Source of the DNA: an uncultured Bryobacterales bacterium
Lineage (GTDB): Bacteria > Acidobacteriota > Terriglobia > Bryobacterales > UBA6623
DNA: 64,000 nt
Reading direction: 5' to 3'
Assembly: GCA_958295955.1 (NCBI GenBank)
Contig: OY282420.1
Span: forward strand, 4,297,063 to 4,361,062
This document shows, piece after piece, positions 45,221-54,655 of this stretch (its first letter is position 1; each line of letters begins with the position of its first letter). The notes beneath the pieces are model-generated. The model worked only from the letters and a program-made list of their open reading frames with translations, had not been told where the DNA came from and did not search any database. The translations under genes and the position numbers were made by a program.

Positions 45221-45233
45221 GCGCGCGCCTCAT

Positions 45234-45271
45234 GCAAAAAGAAAAGGGGCGGGGAAGAGACCCCGCCCCTT
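45234..45271 (-). terminator. Rho-independent terminator of the TonB-receptor gene
   Basis: An 11-bp perfect GC-rich stem (45244-45254 with 45261-45271, loop AAGAGA) follows the receptor stop at 45285. Read on the minus strand it is followed by a T-rich run (TTCTTTTTG). Confidence 0.85.
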
Positions 45272-45284
45272 GATTCGCGGCGGC

Positions 45285-48200
45285 CTAAAACGAATACTTC
45301 AGCGAGAACTGGCCGATTCTTCCCGCTCCCGCGCCGGTAATCCGGCCCAGGCGGCGGTCGGTCGCGCTGCCCCTTCGGGGAGTTCCAAAATTGGGATGGT
45401 TCGGCAGGTTGAAGAAGTCCACCCGAAAGTCCACGACGTGCTGCTCTGTAATGGAAAACCTCTTGCGCAACGAAATGTCCCAATTGATCAAGCCCGGCCC
45501 TTGGAGGATGTTCCGGCCCGAGTTGCCGAAGGAGCCGACCGGCGCCAAGGCGAAAGCGTCCGCATTGAACCATTCGAAAATTTTCTCGCCGCGGCTGCGG
45601 TTCGAGGGCAGATGCGGGTTGCCGACAATCTCGGCCCGATCGTGCCGCACTGCGGTCAGAGAGCGGTCGCGGCCGGCGTCGACGTGAAACGGCCTTCCTT
45701 CCTGCAAGGTGATGATCGAGCCCATCTCCCATCCGCCGAGCACCGCCTTGGCCGGGCCGTCCGTCGGCCAAGGGATTTCGTACAGGAACGACGTGACGAA
45801 GCGCTGCTGAAGATCGAAATCCCCGCGCCCGCGCTCGGCGCTGCGGTTGTTGGGATTCTGCAGGCCGTTCTGGGTCACCGTGGCGAAGGCCGCGCTGGTC
45901 AAAATTTCGTCGATCGCGCGCCCGTAGGTGTACGATGCCTGGAAGGTCAGCCCGCGGCTGAACCGCCGCTGCACCTGCAGTTGCAGGCTGTTGTACACCG
46001 AATTCGCGCCGGTGTTCAACTCGCCGATGCTGCCGAATCCCTGGAAGATGCGCCGGGCGTCGGTATTGCCGGCCGTTGCGCCGGGCCCGTACAGCGCCAT
46101 GTTCTGCTCGCGGTTGTAGGCGAGGTTTCTGCCCAAGTTGCCGACGTAGGCGATCTCGACCATGAGGTTGTCCGTCACCTGCTGCTGCAGGGTTAGGTTG
46201 TAGGTCTGCATGTAGGGATTGCGCAGGCCCGGAGCGAACGCCTTGGGGATGGTGATCGGCAAGACGAAGTTCGCCCGATCGGGATCGAAGACGAACGGGA
46301 ACGGGTTCTGCCTGCCGCGGAAGGGCGCCGACAACGCATACGGTTGATTGATATCGACCGAGACGCCGAAAGGTTGCAGCGCTTGCACGCCGCCGGCCAT
46401 CTCCGCGGTGAGCGGATCGTACGAGATGCCGTAGCCGGTGCGCACCGACGTGCGGCCGTCGCCGAAAACGTCCCAGGCGATGCCGAAGCGGGGCGCGATG
46501 TTGACCATGTTGTTTTGATAGGGGAACTGTGCATCGGAAAGCCAGAGCAGTCCCGCCGGCGCGCCCGAGATGAACGACGATTGCGCGCCCGGGACCAGCG
46601 CCGTCTGCTGATTCTGCTGCTCTTCCCAGCGCGGGTAGAACTCGTTGCGAATGCCCAGGGTCATGGTCACGTTGCGATGGACCTTGAAGCTGTCCTGGAA
46701 GAAGATTCCCGACTGGATGTAGCGGTGATCGAACTCGATGGGCGAGGCTTGGCGGACGCGGCGCGCTCTCCCTGTCAGGAAGTCGGCCATGGGCAGCCCG
46801 GTGCGGTTGCCCGTGAACTGCCATTCGCTGCCCGTCGCGCGGTTGTCGCGGTAGAGGAACTGGTTGCGCTGCGTGTCGAGGCCCCACTTGAAGTTGTGGT
46901 TGCCCTTGATCCAGCTCATGTTCCAGGACAAGGCATAGTTCTGCGACAGACGCTGGCGGTGACGCCCGGGGCCCAATTGGAAGCGGTTGGTGATCGTGAC
47001 CAGCGGCCGCGTCGGGGTCACGCCGCCGGCGTGAACGAAATCGTCGGCGCCGAAGTCCGCCAGATCGTCATCGAAGGGGATGCTCTCCTGGTAGTTGAAG
47101 CGCGTGTACGTCAGCCGCACGGTGTTGACCAGAGTCGGAGTAAACAGGTGCGTGTCTTCGAGCGTGTAGGTCTGCATGCGGTTGAAGCGGGGGTTCGGTC
47201 CGTAGTTGATGAAGTCGGAGTTGCGCAGCGGGTCGGCGCCCTCGTTGTGATCGAAGAACAGGCGGAAGTTGATCTTGTTCGTAGCGGTCAGGTTGTGATC
47301 GATGCGCGTGAGGTACTGGTTATCGTTGCTGGGCTGGCTGACCTGGGTTACGAAGCTCCCGTCCGGGCGGTCAGGCAGCGGCACCCAGCCGTCGAGCATG
47401 AACGTCGCCACGGGGTCGATGAGGCTGGCGGGAACCATATTGTTCGGGAAGTCGACGCCGGTGTCCGCGTTCTTGACCTGCGCGGCCCCGGAAAAATCTC
47501 CGCCGCGCTCGGCCGTCGTGGCGGGGAACGCCGTCTTGAGGCGGTCTTCGCGGATGCGCTGGCCCTGATAGGTGAACTGGAAGAAGGACTTGTCTTTGGC
47601 GATCGGTCCGCCGAGCGTGCCGCCGAATTGATTGAAGCGCAGCTTGGGAACGGTGCGCGAGAAGAAATTGCGCGCGTCGAGCGCGTCGTTGCGCAGGAAG
47701 TGCCAGGCGCTGCCGTGGAAGTCGTTCGTTCCCGAGCGCGTGACGGCGCTGATTACGCCGAAGCCGCGCCCGTGCTCGGCCGTCACTCCGGTGGTGGAGA
47801 CGCGGAACTCCTGGACCGCGTCGGGCGGCGGCAGAATCAGGCCCTGGCCGCGGTGGAAGTAGCTCATCGAGCCGCCGTCCAATAGGTAATTGACCGAAAA
47901 ATGCCGCCCGCCGTTCATGCGCACCGTCTGCTGGCCGAACGAAGGCCGGATGGTCGTGCTGACGCTTTGGACGCCCGGCACGAGCCGCACCAGGTCGAGA
48001 GGGTTGCGCCCGTTCAAGGGAAGGTCTTTGATGCGGCGGTCATCGACGGTCATGCCGATCTGCGTCGAGCGCGTATCGACCTGCGGCGCCTGACTGGTAA
48101 TCGTCACGGTTTCGGTGACCTGACCGAGCTCCAGTACGAAGTCGACGCGCAAGCTCTGCAGCGCCGACAGCGCGATGCCGGGGCGTTCCACGGTGCGGAA

Positions 48201-48440
48201 ACCGTCGGATTGCACCGACGCCTTGTACGTGCCCACGGGCAATTGCGTCGCCAGATAGTTTCCTGTCGGTCCCGACTCCACGAGCTTGACTGCGCCGGTG
48301 TTCTCGTTCGTAAACGTAATTTGAACTCCGGGCACGGCCGCGCCGGTGGGGTCGGTCACGGCGCCGGCGATCTCGCCGTTCGTGGATTGGCCGAGCAGGG
48401 CGGCAGCCGCGAGAAAAAAGGATGTAACGAGTCTCTTCAT
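45285..48440 (-). CDS. Oar-like TonB-dependent receptor
   Basis: 1051 residues from ATG 48440, which begins the signal peptide (MKRLVTSFFLAAAALLGQ). Carboxypeptidase-regulatory-like domain (IAGAVTDPTGAAVPGVQITF), plug with LPLNGRNPLDLVRLVPGVQ and VRMNGGRHFSVNYLLDGG, GTNDFHGSAWHFLRNDALDARNFF and a barrel ending in SLKYSF. This is the common Acidobacteriota receptor type, perhaps for sugars or peptides. AAGGT lies ahead of the start. A strong terminator follows the stop. Confidence 0.92.
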   Translation of the reverse strand: MKRLVTSFFLAAAALLGQSTNGEIAGAVTDPTGAAVPGVQITFTNENTGAVKLVESGPTGNYLATQLPVGTYKASVQSDGFRTVERPGIALSALQSLRVDFVLELGQVTETVTITSQAPQVDTRSTQIGMTVDDRRIKDLPLNGRNPLDLVRLVPGVQSVSTTIRPSFGQQTVRMNGGRHFSVNYLLDGGSMSYFHRGQGLILPPPDAVQEFRVSTTGVTAEHGRGFGVISAVTRSGTNDFHGSAWHFLRNDALDARNFFSRTVPKLRFNQFGGTLGGPIAKDKSFFQFTYQGQRIREDRLKTAFPATTAERGGDFSGAAQVKNADTGVDFPNNMVPASLIDPVATFMLDGWVPLPDRPDGSFVTQVSQPSNDNQYLTRIDHNLTATNKINFRLFFDHNEGADPLRNSDFINYGPNPRFNRMQTYTLEDTHLFTPTLVNTVRLTYTRFNYQESIPFDDDLADFGADDFVHAGGVTPTRPLVTITNRFQLGPGRHRQRLSQNYALSWNMSWIKGNHNFKWGLDTQRNQFLYRDNRATGSEWQFTGNRTGLPMADFLTGRARRVRQASPIEFDHRYIQSGIFFQDSFKVHRNVTMTLGIRNEFYPRWEEQQNQQTALVPGAQSSFISGAPAGLLWLSDAQFPYQNNMVNIAPRFGIAWDVFGDGRTSVRTGYGISYDPLTAEMAGGVQALQPFGVSVDINQPYALSAPFRGRQNPFPFVFDPDRANFVLPITIPKAFAPGLRNPYMQTYNLTLQQQVTDNLMVEIAYVGNLGRNLAYNREQNMALYGPGATAGNTDARRIFQGFGSIGELNTGANSVYNSLQLQVQRRFSRGLTFQASYTYGRAIDEILTSAAFATVTQNGLQNPNNRSAERGRGDFDLQQRFVTSFLYEIPWPTDGPAKAVLGGWEMGSIITLQEGRPFHVDAGRDRSLTAVRHDRAEIVGNPHLPSNRSRGEKIFEWFNADAFALAPVGSFGNSGRNILQGPGLINWDISLRKRFSITEQHVVDFRVDFFNLPNHPNFGTPRRGSATDRRLGRITGAGAGRIGQFSLKYSF

Positions 48441-48565
48441 GGTGCGACCTTTTCGATCTTGCAGACAGATCGTCCGGGCCGGCGCCAAAGTATTCAGGGG
48501 CGTTCAAGCCCAGACTTGCCTAAAAGCATACACCTATGGCCGGCGAATTACAGCGCCGCCGGGAT

Positions 48566-49552
48566 TTATTCGACTTTGCGGTAACTTTCGCGCATTCCAG
48601 GCAGAAAAAACGGCGGGCTTTGGTGGAAGTAGCCTTCCAGAAAAACGACGGTGCGCTCCCGCGTCATCTGCTGCTGCGCTTCGCGGGCGGCGCTGTAGGC
48701 CGCATAGTCCTTGCCGTCGCCGCCCAGGAAGACGATTTCTTCGGGGCGCGCCGCCTTCCAGTGCTCGTAGCCGGCATAGCGCGCCATCGTGAAAACCTCG
48801 TCGTAGTCGGGGCTTTCCGGGCTTCTGCTTTCCGACGGATAGACGGCCTTCCAACAGCCGATGACGCGGACGCCGACTTTTTCGAGATACGGCCGAATGC
48901 CCTCGGCTCCGGCGGCGATGAAGCTGTCGGCCGCGCCTTTGGCGATCCGCCGGCGGTCGAGCGCGACGATTTCGCGCGCGGGCCAGGCCGCGTCGTTGCG
49001 CGCCGGCCGCGCGCCTCCGGCCGGCGCCGCCTCGACGGATTCGTATTTTTCTGCGAGCGCGGGCAGGTAATCAGGCGTAACCGCGGCCGTCCGGCCCTGC
49101 AGGAAATACGCGCCGTCCGAGCCCAGGACGTAGTGGCTGCGCGCCTTGAGAGCGGCCTGGTTTTTGCGGTAATCGGGGCCGTTGCCGCCCAGGTATTGCC
49201 CCCGGCGCGTCGCTTTCCAGTGTTCGTAGCCGGCGTAGCGAGCCAGGCGGTAGCCCTCGTCGTAGTCGGGGCTTTCAGGCGAGCCGTCGGGGTGGATGAC
49301 CTTCCACTGGCCGGCGATGCGGGTTCCAATCTTCTCGAACCAGGGCCAAACGCCGTCGAGACTGATCCTGTAGTAAGCTTCGTGGCCGCCCTTGCGCAGC
49401 TTTTGGTGGCGCAGCACCAGCAGTTCCTCTCCTGCGCGGCTGACGTCGTTGCGCACGGCCAACGGGGCGGGGGGCTCCTGCGCGGCGGCCCCCGCGAGCA
49501 GGCAAACCGCCGCCGGCGCGACAACGATTCTCGAAACTTTACGGAACGGCAA
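48566..49552 (-). CDS. Secreted protein with two tandem NIPSNAP-like domains
   Basis: 328 residues from TTG 49552, preceded by GAGG six bases upstream. A signal segment (VVAPAAVCLLAGAAAQ) is followed by two copies of one domain. Each carries SPESPDYDE...ARYAGYEHWKA and ends with a GxxYFLQG or TVVFLEG strand. The repeated ferredoxin-like pattern resembles dimeric alpha/beta-barrel or NIPSNAP proteins, here fused as a pseudo-dimer. No catalytic residues are evident. Located between the receptor gene and ssrA. The fold call is tentative. Confidence 0.65.
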   Translation of the reverse strand: MPFRKVSRIVVAPAAVCLLAGAAAQEPPAPLAVRNDVSRAGEELLVLRHQKLRKGGHEAYYRISLDGVWPWFEKIGTRIAGQWKVIHPDGSPESPDYDEGYRLARYAGYEHWKATRRGQYLGGNGPDYRKNQAALKARSHYVLGSDGAYFLQGRTAAVTPDYLPALAEKYESVEAAPAGGARPARNDAAWPAREIVALDRRRIAKGAADSFIAAGAEGIRPYLEKVGVRVIGCWKAVYPSESRSPESPDYDEVFTMARYAGYEHWKAARPEEIVFLGGDGKDYAAYSAAREAQQQMTRERTVVFLEGYFHQSPPFFLPGMRESYRKVE

Positions 49553-49634
49553 CGGCGGCCTCTTTGCTGATCCGGGGCTGGAAATCCGTTTCGTTACAGC
49601 CGCCGGATATTGTCGGCAACCCGGCAAGGATGTT

Positions 49635-49991
49635 TGGTGGAGGCGGCGGGAGTCGAACCCGCGTCCGAAAAAGATCTCCGCAAAGAGCCTACATGCTTAG
49701 TCCGTTCGTGAGTCTCGACCGTCGCTTGGGAACAAACAAGCCTGCGACGGCCCAGCCCGATTGATCTCGGTCCCGGAACTACGGGCTGAAGTTCCCGAAC
49801 CTATCTCGCAAAATGACGCCGTTGGCCATCGTGCGAGCCCGACGGCAACGGCGCGCGGACCTGACTAGGCCGCGTAAGCAAACTGCTGATTGGTGTTGGC
49901 AGTTATGGATTTTCCGATCGTTTTACGGGTGCTCGGAACCCGGCATGCCTCTCGGCGTCGATGACAATCCCGTCGAATCCTTTACGCCCCC
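49635..49991 (-). ncRNA. ssrA: tmRNA (ssrA)
   Basis: About 357 nt. The 5' end GGGGGCG pairs with the 3' CGCCTCC ahead of ACCA (one G-U), forming the 7-bp acceptor stem. The 3' part has a tRNA-like T-arm (GGTTCGACTCCCGCC). The tag frame (49900 down to 49865) encodes ANTNQQFAYAA followed by TAG. tmRNA rescues stalled ribosomes and adds the tag for proteolysis. The ending AYAA replaces the more common ALAA. A TATACT box 18 bases upstream (50010-50015) is the likely promoter. Confidence 0.95.
49865..49900 (-). other. tmRNA tag-peptide reading frame
   Basis: The resume codon GCC begins ANTNQQFAYAA and the frame ends with TAG. It lies within ssrA. Confidence 0.85.
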
Positions 49992-50009
49992 TCCTTTCTT
50001 CCGATTCTC

Positions 50010-50015
50010 AGTATA
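50010..50015 (-). promoter_or_regulatory. -10-like box for ssrA
   Basis: TATACT on the minus strand lies 18 bases before the mature 5' end, leaving a short leader to be removed by RNase P. Confidence 0.4.
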
Positions 50016-50046
50016 TACCCAAGGCGTTGCAGCCCCTCAAAGGGGG

Positions 50047-53000
50047 TTAGAAATTGAAGCGCAGCGAAAACTGGAACTGCCGCGGGTCGAACGCCGAAGT
50101 GAACGAAAAGGCTTCCGTCACCGGGCCGCGGCGTCCGCGGAGCGAGTCCGGGAGATCGTCGAGGCCGGTTTGGCCCACTACGCCGTTCACGTTCTTGAAA
50201 TTCGTGCGGTTGAAGAGGTTGAACGCCTCGGCTATGACCTGGATGTTCTTGCGCCCCTCGCCGCCCAGCGAAAATTGCCGCGTCAGGCGGGTATCGAGCG
50301 AGAAGAAATTGGGGCCGATGCCGATGTTGCGCCCCGCGCCGTGCGGTCGGTGGGTGTCGGTATGCCGGTCGCCGACGTTGTCGAATCCCGCGTTGAGGTT
50401 GAAAGGCCCCGCCGACCGCGCCACCATGATCCCGGAAAAGGTGAAGTCGCTGAACAGGTTGTGGCCGAATCCCTTGCCTCTGCCCGCTTTCCAGGGAGAT
50501 TTGGCCACGGTATGCGCAACGAAACGGTGTCCGCGGTGGAACGACGAAAGCGAGCGCTCGTTCCGGGCGTCCCATTGGTAATGCGGCTCGAACGAGGAAT
50601 TGTAATCCGTGTTTTCGTCCATGGCCTTGCTCCAGGTGTGGTGCGCGGAGATCGTGAAGCCGTCGGAAAAGCGCTTCTTCAACTGCAGGATCAGGGCATG
50701 GTATGAGGAATTGGCCCAACTGACATAGACGTTGTCCTGCAGGATCAGCGGATTGTGGAAACCTACGGTGGGCAGGCCGTTTGCGTTCGTGCCGGTGCGA
50801 TAGACGTTGGTGTCGACCGGACGGATGATGTGCAGGCCGCGGTTGAAGTTGTACGCCGCGGAAAGCGAGTAGCCCGAAATGTCTCTTTGGATCTCGAAGC
50901 TGCCCTGTTGGGCGTAGGGATTGACGATATCGTCGGCCACGCGAAATTGCACGCGGAGCGGCGAATTGGAGCCGACGATGACGCCGTGGGGCCTGATGTC
51001 GTCGGTAGTGATGGTGCGCTTGCCCAGCACGCCTCGGGCTTGCAGGGTCTGGTATATCTCGGCCGAGGTAGCGGGTTGGCCCGTCAGCGAACTGGTGGTT
51101 CCCGGCAAACCGGTCAAGGGCACGAATGCCTGCTGGATCTGCTGTTTCTCGCCGAGCAGGTCGTCGATGTAGGTGATTTGTCCGTCGATGCGCGCGTAGA
51201 AAATGCCGTATCCGCCGCGAATGACCGTTTTGTTGCCCGGGCTCCAGGCAAACCCGGCACGCGGCCCGATGTTGTTGTTGTCGCGCGGGAATCCCGACTT
51301 GTTTTCGAATTCCTGGCGCACGGCGAGGGTGAGCAGGAAGTTTCGCGTCAAGCGCCAGGAGTCTTCGGCAAAGAAGTTGTAGCGGTTGGCCCAACCGACC
51401 CAATGCGGATCGCCGAACCCCTGCTGGTAGATAATCGGCAGCCCCAGAGCGTAGGCCTGCAGGGAAGAGATGGGCGCATCGACTGCGGCCGCCAAGTCAG
51501 ACCTGCCGCCCCCTCGCAGCGAAAGCTTGATCAATTGCGACAGACCGCTTCCGCCGGCGTTGTCAATCAAACTCGACAAAGGTACGGCTTCGCCGAAGAT
51601 GAAGCGCCCGCCCAAAAATGTTTCCGCGAGCGCGGAGTCGCGGAAGGGGTTGATGTCTGCGCCGAACTTGAAGGTGTGGCGCCCGGAGATGCGCATAAAA
51701 TTTTGCCGGACTTGCCAGGTGCGCTCCACGATGCGGGCCGGCAGAATGAAATCGCGCCCGAAAGAGCCGAAGCCTTCGATGCCGATCGCCGGCCCCAAGG
51801 GATCGGTCGGATAAACGCCGAAATCGTAGTAGCCTATGCCCAGCCTGGTCTCGCTGACCCACTGCGGACTGATCACCAGCGTATCGCCGACCGCGAGCGA
51901 AAAGTCTTTGACATCAGAGTTCCGCCCTCGGCTGTAAGCGGTCAGCGAGCCGAAATCGGTGTTTTGGCTGTCTTGCCCGGTCCAGTTGCCGCGGAAAAAC
52001 AGATTGTGGCCGTCGCGCAGCGCGTGGTCGAAGCGGGTCATGAACTGTTGGCGCTTTTCGGTGAAGGGAAACACGCCGCTGTTCTCGCGGAACAGCGACA
52101 CCACGTTGGGATTGTTGCCCGGCACCAGCGCCGTGGAGAGTTGATCGATCAGGGGAATGAGGCTCGCCGGAGCGCTGGCGCGCAGCACCTCTTCCAACGC
52201 TTTCTGCGAAGGCGTCAATTGATACAGGAACGATTCGTCCTGCAGCAGAGGCACGAACACCGATTCGTGGCGGTCGAGCCGCTCGAAAGCGCTGTACCAG
52301 AAAGTTTCGTTGCGCACGATGGGGCCGCCGACGGCGACGCCGCTCTGCGTACGGGTGTACGCGGATTTGCCCGGGTCGAAATGGTTGCGGGCCTGGAATC
52401 GCCGGTTGCGCAGTACGCCGAAAAGGGTTCCGTGCAGCTCGTTGGTGCCGCTCTTGGTAACGATATTGATCGCGCCCCCCGGCGCGCCGCCCAGTTCCGC
52501 GGAAAACGAGTTGCGGTTGACCTGAAACTCGTACACCGCTTCCTGGCTGACCGCGGGCCGTACGCTTCCCGAGTTATAGATGTTGGTCACGCCGTCGATG
52601 GTGAACGTATTCCCGCGCCCGCCGGAGCCGCCGATGCCCAACCCGGATTGCGGCGTGGGGGCGATACGGAAATCGCGATCGTCCACGACATAGTTGGTAT
52701 TGACGACTCCGGGGGTGAGCAGCGCCAGATCCAGGTAGTCGCGGCGGTTGATGGGCAAGTTGCCGATGCTGACGGAATCGATGTGATCGGATTGCTGCGT
52801 TCTCTCGGGCTCGATGGCCGGCCTCTCCTGTTCCGCCGAGACGGCGATGCTTTCCGTTGCCGCGCCGACGGCGAGTTGCGGCGAGAACGACTCCGTCTCG
52901 CCAACCCGCACTTCAAAATTTTCAATCAGCAGCCCGCTGAAATTTTCGGCCTCGAAACGCAAATCGTACAGACCCGGGTCGAGATGGTTGAAGATGTAAT

Positions 53001-53214
53001 CCCCGAATTCCGTCGTGTTCGCTCGGCGCTCCGCGCCGCGGCTCTTGTTGGTTGCCGTAACGGTTGCGTCGGGGACGACAGCGCCGGTCTCGTCGTACAC
53101 GTAGCCGCGGAGGTTGCCGGTGTTGGTCTGCGCTTGCAGCCCGACGGCGGCAAGCGTCAGCGCGGCCAGCAGCGAGAAAAGAATCTTCCAATGGTGAAAA
53201 CGGTGCAGAAGCAT
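50047..53214 (-). CDS. Oar-like TonB-dependent receptor
   Basis: 1055 residues with a signal peptide (ILFSLLAALTLAAVGLQAQ). Carboxypeptidase-regulatory-like domain (LRGYVYDETGAVVPDATVTA), plug region with LPINRRDYLDLALLTPGVV and FTIDGVTNIYN, AVYEFQVNRNSFSAELGGAPGG, GTNELHGTLFGVLRNRRFQARN, and a barrel ending in FSLRFNF. The start has a TAAACT box 9 bases upstream and no ribosome binding site. A weak CCCC/GGGG hairpin follows the stop, without a T-run. It ends close to the ssrA promoter. Confidence 0.92.
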   Translation of the reverse strand: MLLHRFHHWKILFSLLAALTLAAVGLQAQTNTGNLRGYVYDETGAVVPDATVTATNKSRGAERRANTTEFGDYIFNHLDPGLYDLRFEAENFSGLLIENFEVRVGETESFSPQLAVGAATESIAVSAEQERPAIEPERTQQSDHIDSVSIGNLPINRRDYLDLALLTPGVVNTNYVVDDRDFRIAPTPQSGLGIGGSGGRGNTFTIDGVTNIYNSGSVRPAVSQEAVYEFQVNRNSFSAELGGAPGGAINIVTKSGTNELHGTLFGVLRNRRFQARNHFDPGKSAYTRTQSGVAVGGPIVRNETFWYSAFERLDRHESVFVPLLQDESFLYQLTPSQKALEEVLRASAPASLIPLIDQLSTALVPGNNPNVVSLFRENSGVFPFTEKRQQFMTRFDHALRDGHNLFFRGNWTGQDSQNTDFGSLTAYSRGRNSDVKDFSLAVGDTLVISPQWVSETRLGIGYYDFGVYPTDPLGPAIGIEGFGSFGRDFILPARIVERTWQVRQNFMRISGRHTFKFGADINPFRDSALAETFLGGRFIFGEAVPLSSLIDNAGGSGLSQLIKLSLRGGGRSDLAAAVDAPISSLQAYALGLPIIYQQGFGDPHWVGWANRYNFFAEDSWRLTRNFLLTLAVRQEFENKSGFPRDNNNIGPRAGFAWSPGNKTVIRGGYGIFYARIDGQITYIDDLLGEKQQIQQAFVPLTGLPGTTSSLTGQPATSAEIYQTLQARGVLGKRTITTDDIRPHGVIVGSNSPLRVQFRVADDIVNPYAQQGSFEIQRDISGYSLSAAYNFNRGLHIIRPVDTNVYRTGTNANGLPTVGFHNPLILQDNVYVSWANSSYHALILQLKKRFSDGFTISAHHTWSKAMDENTDYNSSFEPHYQWDARNERSLSSFHRGHRFVAHTVAKSPWKAGRGKGFGHNLFSDFTFSGIMVARSAGPFNLNAGFDNVGDRHTDTHRPHGAGRNIGIGPNFFSLDTRLTRQFSLGGEGRKNIQVIAEAFNLFNRTNFKNVNGVVGQTGLDDLPDSLRGRRGPVTEAFSFTSAFDPRQFQFSLRFNF

Positions 53215-53223
53215 AAGTAGGCA

Positions 53224-53229
53224 AGTTTA
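53224..53229 (-). promoter_or_regulatory. -10-like box for the TonB-receptor gene
   Basis: TAAACT on the minus strand ends 9 bases before ATG 53214. Confidence 0.4.
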
Positions 53230-53389
53230 GCATTGAGAGCGAGCTGCAACCTAGCTACATCGCTACGCGTTTGCGTCAATTGCCGCCGTCGCCGGGCCGG
53301 GAGCTAAGTCTTCACCCGCCGCCGGCGCGGGCGGCGGAGAGTGAGAGTGGAAGAGCGCGGGTTGGTACTCTGTGTTCTGCTTCCATTTC

Positions 53390-54628
53390 GTGCCCCGCGT
53401 TCCCAAGCCGCCGCTCGCTTTCTGGATCCTTTTTGCCATGGCGGCGGGCGTCTTGCTCGGCGCCTTCGCCCCGCATTGGGCTGAGCGGCTTGAGTTTCTG
53501 AGCGCGCTGTTCCTGCGGTTGATCCGGTCGATCGTCGCCCCGGTGCTGGTCGGCGTCTTGATCCGGGCGATCGCCGGCGCCGGGACCTTGGGCGCTCTCG
53601 GACGCGTCGGCTGGAAATCGGCGGTTTGTTTCGAGACCGCTACCACGGTCGCGCTGTTGTTGGGCTGGTTTGCGGTGCTTGTTGTCAATCCCGGCGGGAG
53701 TCTGACGATCGCTGCGGCTGACTCGGGCGGCCCAGTCGAATCAACCGGCTTGGCCGCCGTGCTCGAGTCCGCGGTTCCGACGAGCATCGTCGATGCGCTC
53801 GCGCGGGGCGATGTGCTGCAGATCGTGGTCTTCTGCTTCCTGTTCGGCATTGCTTGTCTTTCCGTCGGCAAGAAGGCGCGGCCGGTAGTGGAGTTCGCCG
53901 ATGCGCTCGCGGAAATCGCTTTCCGCTATACCGACTACGTCATGTTGCTGGCGCCGCCGGCCGTATTCGCCGCCGCAGCCAACGCAGTCGCGGGCGGCGG
54001 GACGGGAGCTTTGCAGGGTCTGGCCGCGTTCGCGGTCAGCGCGTGGTGTGCGCAGGGCCTCTTCCTGCTAGTGGTCCTCGTCGGCGGACTGCTACTGTCC
54101 GGCGTGCCCTTGCGCCGGTTCGCGCATTATGCGCGTGAGCCGTTTCTGATCGGCTTCGCGACGACCTCAAGCGCCGCCGCCCTGCCGCAAACGCTTGAAA
54201 ACCTGCAACTCTTTGGGGTTCCCCGCCGCATCCTCGGCGTGGTCGCCCCGTTGAGCTTGAGCCTTAACCTGAACGGCAGCACGATTCATTTGGCCATGGC
54301 CACGCTTTTTGTCGCGCAAGCTGCCGGAATCCGGCTTTCGTTCGAACAGCAAGTCGTGATCCTGCTGACGTTGAAGCTGACAAGCAAGGGCGTAGCCGGC
54401 GTGCCGCGCGCGAACTTCGTGATTCTGGCCGCAGTGTTCGAAGGCCACGGCCTGCCCATGGAGGGCCTCGCCGTGCTGCTCGGCGTCGATGCGCTGATCG
54501 ATCCGATTCGCACGAGCGTCAATGTCGCCGGCCACTGCGCCGCGCCTGCCGTCGTGGCGCGCTGGGAAGGCGCTTCGTTTCCCAGTGGACGGGCGGCGTC
54601 TCCACCGGAGGAGGGCGAAGCAAGGTGA
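53390..54628 (+). CDS. DAACS family dicarboxylate/amino acid symporter
   Basis: 412 residues from GTG 53390 (GTG 53372 is an alternative). Sodium- or proton-coupled symporter of the GltP/DctA type: FLRLIRSIVAPVLVGVLI, the serine-rich TTSSAAALPQTLENL of hairpin 1, LNLNGSTIHLAMATLFVAQ in helix 7, and VAGVPRANFVIL and DALIDPIRTSVNVAGHCAAP at the end, which form the substrate site. About eight membrane helices. It probably imports glutamate, aspartate or C4-dicarboxylates. Isolated gene, convergent with the cupin gene. Confidence 0.88.
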   Translation: MPRVPKPPLAFWILFAMAAGVLLGAFAPHWAERLEFLSALFLRLIRSIVAPVLVGVLIRAIAGAGTLGALGRVGWKSAVCFETATTVALLLGWFAVLVVNPGGSLTIAAADSGGPVESTGLAAVLESAVPTSIVDALARGDVLQIVVFCFLFGIACLSVGKKARPVVEFADALAEIAFRYTDYVMLLAPPAVFAAAANAVAGGGTGALQGLAAFAVSAWCAQGLFLLVVLVGGLLLSGVPLRRFAHYAREPFLIGFATTSSAAALPQTLENLQLFGVPRRILGVVAPLSLSLNLNGSTIHLAMATLFVAQAAGIRLSFEQQVVILLTLKLTSKGVAGVPRANFVILAAVFEGHGLPMEGLAVLLGVDALIDPIRTSVNVAGHCAAPAVVARWEGASFPSGRAASPPEEGEAR

Positions 54629-54655
54629 TGTTGACGGAGACGTTGCGGCCCGCGC

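Noticed and set aside
44637..45233. An intact 198-codon secreted protein
   Set aside because: Only the last 60 residues match the creatininase family in this frame; the N-terminus with signal peptide lies in another frame, so it is a frameshifted gene.
49635..49680. A tRNA gene
   Set aside because: The T-arm and CCA end belong to the tRNA-like part of the tmRNA; no anticodon arm is found and the 5' acceptor strand lies about 350 bases away.
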